Positions 55,010 to 64,000 of a stretch of DNA of 64,000 nucleotides are shown in pieces. Position 1 is the first letter of the stretch. Each line of letters starts with the position of its first letter. The position numbers and the translations under genes were made by a program. The notes under the pieces were generated by a model that was not told the DNA's origin, did no database searches, and saw only the letters and a list, made by a program, of their open reading frames with translations. This DNA comes from Locusta migratoria. Lineage: Eukaryota; Arthropoda; Insecta; Orthoptera; Acrididae. The stretch covers positions 759,267,006-759,331,005 of the forward strand of contig CM048745.1 of assembly GCA_026315105.1 (NCBI GenBank). The letters are read 5' to 3'.

Positions 55010-55915
55010 CTGTTGGTCAGACAGTAAATTATTTCAAAGAATTCTCCTTCTCCTCATAACAAATGTAAACAGTTTCTCCGGACTACGAAACGTGTTCATC
55101 AAGTGTATTCCTCGACTCAGCAATGCTACGATCCAGCAGATAGAACTATGTGATTCAGAACAAAGTGTCACGATGTGTGGACAGAAATATCACTAACAGC
55201 AAAGGAACCAGACTGTTTATTGCGCGAAGCCTACACTTCTATGTCGTAATTGTACTTCTATATCACCAAGTTCATTATTTATTCAGCTGAAATAGATTAA
55301 TCACGTGCTGTTCAAGCTGCGGGAAGTATCTAAAGTTAATCAACGCATGCCTGCCACATAACACCCCCACTCTTCCCCACAACAAAATCTATCCTCCAAC
55401 GTCATTTTAATTGCATTTCAGGAATACCACTGCAGATGTACTGTAGGTAATTAAAATTACCCAAATTAACAGACTTAATTTAAACTAGAAACACCATAAG
55501 CACATCACCGACATTCTGAATTCCTGTTCAGACATCCTAAATGCTCGTATCAGATTTATTTGAGGATTTCTGCTTTAATGGAATTAATACGGGTGTGCTT
55601 CTTATAGAGCGTAGTGTTCGCTCGTTTCGCAGTAGATGTTGCAATTTTCAGCCTGCGAAGCCGTCGCTTGCGGGCGTAATGCACTGTTGTGGAAGAGTGG
55701 AAAAGTAGCAGAAAAAAGGAAGCTTCTGAGATGGCAAGGCGGAGCCCTTCGCAGTACACGAATTTCTGGCGAAAATTCCGCGCTAGTCGTACACAGCGGT
55801 GCCCTCGTTGCGAGCTCAAGTATAAAGCTGCGTCGTTGTCGTTATCCAAATTGCACACCTAGTCGAAAACTGGTACTGACAAGGAACATTCGCAACTTGT
55901 CTCGCGGGCATTTAG
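55010..55915. other. No recognised feature
   Basis: Overlapping frames at 55556-55974 on both strands show no domain. Confidence 0.35.
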
Positions 55916-55918
55916 TGT

Positions 55919-57560
55919 TCTACATCTACATGTACATACATATTCCGCAATTCACCGTAAGGTGCGTGTCGTAGGTTACACTGTACCACTACTAGGCATT
56001 TCCTTTCATATTCCACTCCCAAATAGAAAGATGAAAAAAGGGTATGCTCCCGTGAGAGCCCTAATTTCTCTTATATTGTCTTAGTGACCACCACGCGAAA
56101 TGTAAGTAGGTGGCAGCAAGATCGCACTACACTCAGCTTCAAATTCTGGCCCTCTAAATTTCCTAAACAGAAATTCACGAAAAGAACTTCGTCTTTCCTC
56201 CAGCCATACCCAATTAAGTTGCCGGAGCATTTCCGTGACACTCGCGCATTGGTCGAACCTACCAGTAACAAACCTAGCTGCTCACCTCTGAACTGCCTCT
56301 ATGACTTCCTTTAAACTGATCTGCTGCGGGTCCCAAACACTTGAGCAATACTCAAGACGTGGTCGTACAAGCGTTTTATACGTGGTCTCCTTTACAGGTG
56401 AAGTACATCTTCCCAAAATTCTCCCAATAAACCGAAGTCGGCTGTCCGCCTTACTCACAACTGTCCTTACATGTTCGTTCCATTTCATATTGCTCTGCAA
56501 TGTTACGCCTAGATATTTAAACGACGCGACAGCATCAAGAAGCTCACTACTAATGCTGTATGGGATTGTTTTTCCTACTCATGCGCATCATCTTACATTT
56601 TTGTACATTAAGAGCTAGCTGCCATTCTTCGCACCAACTAGAAATTTTGTCTAAGTCATCCTGTATGCTATTACAGTCAGTTAAAGACGACACCCTCCCA
56701 TACACCACAACATCATCAGCAAACAGCCGCATATTACAACTTACTCTGTCCATCAGACTATTTATATAGATAGAAAATAATAGCGGTCCTATCACACTCC
56801 CCTGGGGCACGCCTGACGATACACTCGTCACTGATGAACACTCGTCGTCGAGAACAACGTAGTGCGTTCTATTACTTAGGAAATCTTCCAGCCAGTCACA
56901 AATCTGTGAACCTATTCCATAAGCTCGTATCTTCGTTAGCAATCTGCATTGTGGCACTGCGTCGAACGCCTTTTTGAAGTCGAGAAAAACACAATCCGCC
57001 TGTTGCCCTTCATCCATGGCTCGCAAGATGTCATGTGAGAAAAGGGCAAGCTGAGTTTCACATGAACGATGTTTCCTAAACCCATTCTGATTCATAGAAA
57101 GAAGTTTTTTCCGTTTCAAGGAAATTTACTTTATTCGAACTGAGAATATGCTCCAAAATCCTACATGAAACTGATGTCAACGATATTGTCCTGTGTGGGT
57201 CAGTTCTATTTCCTTATAAACGGGAGTAACCTGCGCTTTTTTGCACAATAACTAGGAGCTTTGCGCTGAATTAAAGATTCCCGATAAATTCAGTGCCGCA
57301 GAATGCTCTTTGTAAAACCGAACTGGTATTCCATCCGGAGCAGCAGACCTTTTCGTATTTAGATCTCTCAGCTGCTTCTCTACACCGGAAATACCTATTA
57401 CTATGTCCTCCATTTTGGAATTAGTACGCTGATCAAATGATGGTACATTTGTGCGGTCCTCCTGCGTGAAAAATATCTTAAAGGTTAAATTTACAATTTC
57501 GGCTTTCCGTTTGCTTTTTTCGATTACTGCCCCAGAATGATCAACGAGTGACTGGAAAGT
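55919..57560 (-). pseudogene. CR1-like LINE, RT domain largely intact
   Basis: Minus strand, 5'-truncated. Linker EDRTNVPSFDQRTN and GVEKQLRDLNTKRSAAPDGIP (57460-57320) precede an RT stretch open for 189 codons (57119-56550): NGFRKHRSCETQL, motif A VFLDFKKAFDAVP, SGVPQGSVIGPLLFSIYINSL (motif B), MRLFADDVVVYGR (catalytic FADD), then WCEEWQLALNVQKCKMM. After a frameshift, MKWNEHVRTVVSKADSRLRFIGR and TLVRPRLEYCSSVWDP (56500-56282), then the C-terminal NLIGYGWRKDEVLF. The 3' end is ctacatctacatgtac (55921). Catalytic residues are present, but the frame is broken in at least three places. Different subfamily from 34.5-36.0 kb. Confidence 0.88.
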
Positions 57561-57564
57561 TGGC

Positions 57565-59165
57565 TTACAATATTACACAATGATCCGAGTAAACCTATAG
57601 AACACAATTAATATAAGTAACTAAAAACTTTTCGTTTATATGAACGTAATGTTTTGTATAGCTCCTTATTTTACCAAAATGCAGAAGAGTAGCGCATTAA
57701 TATTTCGCAATTTGTCACTTTTCACGAAAGCATTATAACCACTGTACTTCTTGCCCCTTTAATTCTATCATTATACTGCGAATTTTATGTAATATTTTTT
57801 TATTTGTATACTGTTATTAACTCTTTTCTGTACAGATACCTGAAGAAAGGCAATAATTACTCGAAACCGGTTGAGAATAAATATGAAACTCTGCAACTGG
57901 TCGCTGTTTTCTATCCTAACCTGTAACATACAGTTGCTGTCATGGATAAAACATTTAATATATCAGTGGTATTATGAGCAACAGGAAACCAATACCGAGA
58001 ATCGCAAGGTAATATCTCGGTATTTTAGTCTACCCAAGGGCTAGCAATGGGTAATTTCACGGCTGTGCATATTGTTGACATAACGTGGTGAGCATGCACG
58101 AAACCTACAGTGCGTGGACTAACTGATGTCAAAGCTGGTGCTACATGGGTGTGGAATTTTAAAGCAGTTAACGAGATTGTGATTCGATAAGTTAAGAAGT
58201 TTGTAACGCAGAAAGATGTTCAAGTGCTAGAAGAAATAGAGGATTCTGTGCGGACTCTGTAATCATTCAGCCGCTGACACTGAGAGATCTGAATTTAATT
58301 ATGAAATTCACAGAGATGGCACAATATCTAGTATAGGTCAAAGAGATACGGCTATCGGAGTGAAATCACCATCTGGAATATCACATTCATATACAGTTCA
58401 GAAATTATTTACATTGCCTTCCATGAACGAAGTGATACACCGACTTCCGAACTATTACACAACGGCTTCAGAATCAGGCATAGATGACAGGCGTATTCTT
58501 GAATAATGGCAAAATGTCTCTCTCCCGATCTTAGAAAAAAATGTTATCTCGTTTTGGATCCATTTCCATTCCATCAGCAGATTATGTACGTAATTCCAGA
58601 TAAATACATAAAGGTAACAACTATTTCAGCGTGCCTTCTTCAACTTTTGGATGTAAACTGTTTCGACTGTGGAAGAAATTCGTTAGATATTTTTGTTAGC
58701 GACTTTTATTCGACAACGTTGTTATTGCACTCCACAATCACAATACTACGCACTCATCCATAATCAGTTCATGGCACCAATATTGAACACATGATGTGTG
58801 ACTAGAAGAAAACTAGATTTCCAGTTGCATGTGGTGCTTTTGATGCTCATGACAATATTATTTGAGCTATTTAAAATTCAAATTGCTTAACAATCAACTG
58901 CAGAGCTGCATCAGTTATCCAGTGCGCATGCTGTCAGACGCATTTTTGTTTATACATTGATATACACAAACATGCTTCATAGTAGGAACACACAGCTAAG
59001 TAATATAAAGAAACAAATAATAGCAACCATTATATTATACTGCTATCTGAATTTCATGTTCTGTTCAGTATTATACCGCTATCTATAAAGTTGACTAAGA
59101 TATACGAATATTACAAAGGCCAGCTGATATTCAGTGTTTTGGTAAGGTGAAGAGTTAACAGCCGA
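57565..59165. other. Unrecognised DNA
   Basis: 57843-57880 has cctgaagaaaggcaataa and cgaaaccggttgag, another copy of the small motif pair. 58060-58760 has short frames (for example 58506-58763) with no domain recognised. Confidence 0.35.
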
Positions 59166-59169
59166 TATA

Positions 59170-59423
59170 TGATACAATGCATCATTAATCATCTGTTTAA
59201 TAATCCTTCAAAATCGACTACTTTCAATCATGAACTACCGTAATAAATAAAAAAGGTATTACAACAGATTGACCAAATGCATTAAATAAAATAAATCGGG
59301 CTTAAAAAAGTAGGAGTCAATTTCATTAAAATTGACTCCTGCTGATGATGGTCCATGACCGAAACTGATCAATGTTTAAAGATTTAAAACACAACAGAGG
59401 GTTAAACATGCATTTTACCAGCT
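59170..59423. repeat. Inverted-repeat element FB3, deleted copy
   Basis: Left part (atgcatcattaatcatctgt onward) aligns with the left arm of the 60.4-kb element. The right part (gatgatggtccatgaccgaa to atgcattttacc) aligns with its right arm but lacks about 70 bp. The centre is a near-perfect 13-bp hairpin, aggagtcaattt / aaattgactcct (59312-59340). Confidence 0.75.
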
Positions 59424-60370
59424 TATATAGGTGTAGTAATTGATGTCTACATCTCAACTCTCAAATGTAATTAATGTCAGTGTCGTTGAGAAACCTTGAG
59501 AATGTAGCTTGTGAAAAGAAATGTAGGTTGGCTAAGTTTTATAGGTTTTTCCTTGCAGCTCTTTCGCAATATCGCGTGTTGTATTTTGAGACTGATCAAA
59601 GATTGTTCAGGGGGCACATCTGGGCAGCTAAATTTTTGTTGACTTTACGTCATTCTACGTAAAGGTAAACGATGTTAAATTTTGTTTTTACCTGCGGTTG
59701 TAATTACCAGTGCAGAAGCCGAGCTTTGGAAGAGAGATTCACGCTTAGGAGAAATGTAAGAAAATGCGTGGTCATACTCTGTGACTCATCTTACAATAAT
59801 GAGGTGTCCATGGGAAAAATTACAGATTTTGTTTTTCATAATTTAATAGCTCAATCACTTTGGTCTTAGCTCGTTTTACAGAATTGTCAAAAATCTGACA
59901 AGTCGAGAGATATTTCGCTATGTTATAAAAATAGCAAATATAGAAATATTACAACTACGTGAAACACAAGGAAATATGCAATTATTTCTGGTCCGTTCTA
60001 TTCTGTTACTACTAATGTCATGATTATTGCCACACCTTTGTGGAGTTAGTGAAGAAATCTTTTCCCTGCATTGTGTTGCATGAACCTAATATGAACAAAG
60101 AAGACGGTAGCTCATCTATTCGTGAAAAAAATACAGAACGGCGTCGGAGAAGCTGACTAAGAAAAGGGAGTAGTTCTGTCGCATTAGTTATGCCGCCAAA
60201 CATTGAATACTGCAGTCGTTTAACCATATACATGTAAATATAATTGTTTTGGCCAGTGATGAAAATAAAACTAAAATTATTAAAAATACGGACCGGATTG
60301 AGAATGATGATGAATAAAGATTAAAATGTTATAATCACAGTGATTCCTGTGCAGCGCAGACTTACTAAAT

Positions 60371-60795
60371 GAGTTCATAACGTGCATCTTTAAATCCATC
60401 AGCTGTTTATTAAAAAACTTATAAATTAACCACTTTCAGTCAATGACCGTCTTCATAGATAAAAAGGTGTTAAAATTGAATGGTGAAATGCATCAAATAA
60501 AATACATCTAGTTGAGAAAAACAGGAGTCAGTATAACTAAAAATATGAAAAATATATTGGTCATCTTAGATAAAACCTATTAGTTAACACAAAATCAGAG
60601 GTAAGAACAGACTGTATTTTTAATATTTTTAGTTATACAGACTCCTTTTTGTCTCAACTAGATGTATTTTATTTGATGCATTTTACCATTCAGTTTTAAC
60701 ACCTTTTTATCTATGAAGATGGTCATTGACCGAAACTGGTTGATTTATAAGATTTTTAATAAACAGACAATGGTTTTACAGATGCATTTTATGAA
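60371..60795. repeat. Inverted-repeat element FB3, long copy
   Basis: Arms of about 170-185 bp (60371-60547 and 60623-60795) around a spacer of about 75 bp. Left gttcataacgtgcat and right atgcattttatgaa are the ends. Both arms carry catctagttgagacaaaaa-type and aaggtgttaaaa sequence. Right arm contains gaagatggtcattgaccgaa. No coding capacity. The flanks 59425-60370 hold nothing else recognised. Confidence 0.85.
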
Positions 60796-60999
60796 ATATA
60801 TGACGGCTGTTGACACTCGTCTTCCCAAAGCATTCTTACTAAAAGAGGAGGAGCTGGAGGCACTGTTTTGTGATGCCTCTAATAAAGTCACTGTTTGTAT
60901 TGCCCTTAATGGAAGTATCCACTAATTATTTGTGTCCGAGAAACCATTCATGCCACCTCATGGAATAAATAACGAAAAAGTAGATCTTTACTGAAAAAA

Positions 61000-61265
61000 C
61001 TTAAATCGGATTTAGAAGATAGGATAAGGGACGGTAAATATACGTCGTAGCTTATGTACAGTTGGAAAAAGTATTTGGCAGTGTTTATGGAGTAATTTCC
61101 TTTTTCAAACTCTGACGATATCAGCCGTAAAATATAGGAAACGAAAAGCTGCATACAACTTGTCCTAAAACCATACAGCAGCTGTAAGACAGGAAATGCA
61201 TGGAAATCAGAAGACAGGGTTAAAGCCTTTCCCCAATCTGATTCAATTTCTGCAATGGGTATCTG
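61000..61265 (+). pseudogene. LINE A RT scrap
   Basis: Aligns with 14200-14470: tagaagataggataaggga, gttggaaaaagtatttggca (motif A region, LEKVFG for LEKAFD), gtaaaatataggaaacga, gggttaaagcctttccccaa. The translation is broken throughout. Recognisable by DNA alignment to the other copy. Confidence 0.7.
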
Positions 61266-61324
61266 TGGGCACCGAGGAATAATTTGGAAGGTAAATTAAA
61301 GTTTTGGTAAAAGAACTATGCGGC

Positions 61325-61760
61325 ACATGTTCTGAAAACTCGGAGTCTTCCTTTGGGTTGCTTCCCAAAAGTCTCGATATATTTCGCTGGATGTCAGGAA
61401 TATAGTGAAATCTCTTTCCTTTCGAAGCGAGTTTGAGTCGAGGGAATAGGAAGAAGTCTGCAGGATTTAGATCCGACGATCATGGTGGATGTTGCACTAT
61501 AACATTCACCCACCACAGCCAATGTCATAAAAAAGAGGGGGAGGGGAGTGTTGCAACTTGTACTTCCACTACATTCGCCGGATCTCAATCTACAAGACTA
61601 CTTCCTATTCCCTCGACTAAGAATCATTCTGAAAGGAAATCAATTTGATGGTATTCCTGACATCCAATGAAACGTATCGAGGCTCTTGAGTAGCATACCA
61701 AAGGAGGAAGTCGTGCAAAGTTTCCAGGATATGTATTGCAGAGCTCAACAGTGAATAGTT
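61325..61760. pseudogene. Two mariner transposase ends, head to head
   Basis: The plus strand at 61565-61760 encodes HSPDLNLQDYFLFPRLRIIL KGNQFDGIPDIQ then SSIPKEEVVQSFQDMY, the C-terminus of a mariner-type transposase with the third catalytic Asp in SPDLNLQDY. The segment 61325-61480 is a related copy in the opposite orientation (minus: SRLLPIPSTQ-region frameshift of the same PRL...KGKRF stretch, NPKEDSEFSEH). The two are inverted around a 90-bp spacer. No N-terminus or terminal repeats are present. Confidence 0.7.
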
Positions 61761-61960
61761 ATGGAAGGTGAGTTTTTGGAAGGCAATAAGTAACTGTAGT
61801 TTATAGTTGATCAACATATAAGTCACGCTGAACTTCATTGCCACAGGTAAATTGTGAATAATTCGGTGATAGCGCTCTCAATATATACCAGAATGACCTA
61901 TTAATGGCCCAACTATAAATGCAGTGTGGCTTCGGCATAGGTAAACCGGTCACGTATTTA

Positions 61961-63327
61961 CACTACTGGCCATTAAAATTGCTACACCACGAAAATACCG
62001 TGGTACAGGCGCAAAATTTAACAGACATGAAGAAGATGCTGTGATACGCAAATGATTAGCTTTTCAGAGCGTTCACACAAGGTTGGCGCCGGTGGCGAAA
62101 CCTACATCGTGCTGACATGAGGAAAATTTCCAACTGATTTCTCATGCACAAACAGCAGTTGACCGACGTTGCCTGGTGAAACGTTATTGTGATGCTTGTT
62201 GTAAGGAGGAGAAATGCGTATCATCACGTTTCCGACTTTGATAGAGGTCGGATTGTAGCCTATCGCGATTGAGGTTTATCGTATCGTGACAACGCTGCCC
62301 GCGTTGGTCGCTATCCAATGACTGTTAGCAGAATATGGAATCAGTGGGTTCAGGAGGGCAATACGGAACGCCGTGCTGGATCCCAACGGCCTCTAATCAC
62401 TAGCAGTCGAGATGACATGCATCTTAACCGCATGGCTCTAACGGATCGTGCAGCCACGTCTCCCTCCCCGAGTCAACAGATGGGGACGTTTGCAAAACAA
62501 CAACCATCAGTACGGAAGTTCGACGATGTTTGCAGCAGCATGGACTATCAGCTCGGAGACCATGGCTGCGGTTACCGTTGATGCTGCTTGACAGACAGGA
62601 GCGCCTGCGATGGTGTACACAAAGACGAACCTGGGTGCACGAATGGCAAAACGTCATTTTTTCGGATGAATGCAGGTTATGTTTACAGCATCATGATGGT
62701 CGCATCCGTGTTTGGGAAATCACGGTGAACGTAGACTGGAAGCGTGTATTCATCATCACCAAACTGGTGTATCACCACACGTGATGGTATAGGGTGCAAA
62801 TGGTTTTGCGTCTCGGTCACCTATTATTCACATCGACTGCATTTTGAACAGTGACCGTTAAATTTCAGATGTGTTACGACCCGTGGCTGTACCGTTCATT
62901 CGATTCCTGCGAATCCCTATATTTCAGCAGGATAATGCACGACCGCATGTTGCAGGTCCTGTACAGGCCATTCTGGATACGGAAAATGTTTGACTGATGC
63001 CCTGGCCAGCACATTCTCCAGATCTCTCACCAATTGAAAACGACTCGTCAATGGTGGCCGAGCAACTGGCTCGTCACAATACGCCAGTCACTACTCTTGA
63101 TGAACTGTGTTATCGTGTTACAGCTGCATGGGCATACCTATATACGCCATCCAAGCTGTTTGACCCAATGCCCAAGCGTGTCAAGTCCGTTATTACGACC
63201 AGAGGTGGTTGTTCCGGGTACTGATTTCTCAGGATCTATACAACGAAATTGCGTTAAAATGTAATGACATGTCAGTTCTAGTATAATATATTTGTTCAAT
63301 GAATACCCGTTTATCATCTGCATTTCA
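61961..63327 (+). mobile_element. Tc1-like T1 copy 3, right end missing
   Basis: Left end complete (cactactggccattaaaatt at 61961, TA at 61959-61960). The right side follows copy 1 to atcatctgcatttc (about 63327) and then changes to unrelated sequence, so the right inverted repeat is absent. It cannot be mobilised as a normal two-ended element. Confidence 0.88.
62192..63224 (+). pseudogene. Tc1-family transposase, all three catalytic positions kept
   Basis: ATG at 62192 gives MLVVRRRNAYHHVSDFDRGR then a TGA after about 26 codons. HTH region MTVSRIWNQWVQEGNTERRA (62318 on), QEWQ/HEWQNVIFSDECRLCLQHHDGRIRVW with the first Asp (about 62640-62710), FQQDNARPHVAG with the second (62920-62955), and SPDLSPIENDSSMVAEQLAR with the Glu (63019-63075). 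At least three frameshifts. The C-terminus is GGCSGY, ending 63224. Better preserved at catalytic sites than copy 1, but still not translatable. Confidence 0.85.
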
Positions 63328-63329
63328 TT

Positions 63330-64000
63330 GGAGGAATGCCTGTGTTGGTAATCGATAGTGACGTACTCAGTATACGTAGAGAATAACTGCGTGTTTCAGA
63401 TTGTGATATTCGATAAAATTGAAATTGTCTATGCACTGATAACGTTATAATACAATGAAAGGTTTATGACTCCATTGTATTGTTACGATTTATGGTACTC
63501 CTACACTTAGCGAGATAAAGAGCTACAATTTGCTTCAACTAAAGCGTTCTGGGGTGATTCAAAGATATTTAAAACGTTTCGTAGATTTTTAACGTAGTTC
63601 GCCATCGACTTCGTGCTCGATTTTTTTATCCTTTACTCCAAATATTGAGAGAAATGGATAGCTTTTGAAGAACATTGGAGAAAAGCATTCTTTACGTTAG
63701 TGTTTATTTACGGTTTAATGTCCCGTAAATGTTAACATTGTACATTTATTTCGTATGAATAATGCAGTCTGAATAATCAAGATGGGTAACTGTTGTAGAA
63801 GCTATCGCTAAAGTCTCCTAGATTATTTAGATGAGCCAACAATGGCAGCTTAAAATTTTATTTCTTTGTGATTGAGACTTTAGTAGCCCTTAAAGTATGG
63901 AAGGACATTCACTTCAGAAATACTTCTTTTTATCTTGGTATACTACCACATGACCCATTCGTTCGATACTATTGGAAACGAGACTTGTGACTATAGGCAA
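63330..64000. other. No recognised feature
   Basis: AT-rich DNA to the window end. Confidence 0.35.

Noticed and set aside
59311..59365. Hammerhead-ribozyme-like core: ctgatga, GGTC/GACC stem, gaaac
   Set aside because: The core spacing fits and a 13-bp stem precedes it, but the base at the cleavage position would be G (not allowed) and no third helix can be drawn after gaaac. Covariation analysis would be needed to reopen this.
1..64000. CRISPR arrays, operons or bacterial-type genes
   Set aside because: No direct-repeat/spacer arrays or ribosome-binding sites. Base composition, SINEs, LINEs and splice-type signals indicate an animal nuclear genome.

Overview
This window looks like intergenic or intronic DNA from a very large, transposon-rich arthropod genome, most likely a grasshopper of the Schistocerca type. 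That is an inference from recognised repeat families: about 25 copies of a tRNA-derived SINE (S1 below) with the tail aagtcccataag/acaaacatttgaacat, a Tc1-like transposon whose ends read ctggccattaaaattgct, and several non-LTR (LINE) families. I see no complete host gene. The only plausible host coding sequence is a 59-bp candidate exon at 54064-54122. An unidentified 131-codon reading frame at 51170-51565 is a weaker candidate.

Layout. 0-5 kb: S1 SINEs, a Mutator-like transposase remnant (2464-2925, minus) next to a broken but nearly full-length Tc1-like element (2948-4326), then a GC-rich island ending in poly(A). 5-12 kb: S1 copies, a Penelope-like RT remnant broken by SINE tails, small LINE scraps, and a second Tc1-like family (minus). 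12-20 kb: another copy of that Tc1 family, a LINE of family A (14.1-15.3 kb), S1 SINEs, and a LINE B copy (17.2-18.5 kb) holding a SINE inside a SINE, followed across a (TA)n by a second LINE A copy that also carries a SINE. 21.4-22 kb: an inverted-repeat element with a tRNA-Thr-like sequence in each arm. 23-24.4 kb: a LINE B-like remnant. 25.2-26.1 kb: an internally deleted Tc1. 31.2-31.7 kb: a three-layer SINE nest beside a strong CpG-rich island. 32.3-36 kb: tRNA-derived repeats and two LINE remnants. 37.6-39.6 kb: two long inverted repeats separated and flanked by (TA)n/(CA)n microsatellites. 40-47 kb: mostly unrecognised AT-rich DNA with SINEs, a CpG-rich island with a minisatellite, and a 264-bp MITE. 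47.7-50.1 kb: a jockey-like LINE fragment and a second copy of the long inverted repeat. 53.3-57.6 kb: a LINE endonuclease remnant, the candidate exon, and a CR1-like LINE with a clear RT domain. 59-61.8 kb: three inverted-repeat structures, one made of mariner transposase ends. 62-63.3 kb: a third Tc1 copy missing its right end.

How it works together: all recognised coding sequence belongs to mobile elements, and every copy is broken by stops, frameshifts or truncation, so the DNA appears old and non-autonomous. Target-site duplications, read directly from the sequence, give relative insertion ages (SINE in SINE in LINE). The least explained material is the set of fold-back elements: two copies of one family share a 48-bp central loop at about 94% identity but in opposite orientations, and several others carry tRNA-like sequences in both arms.
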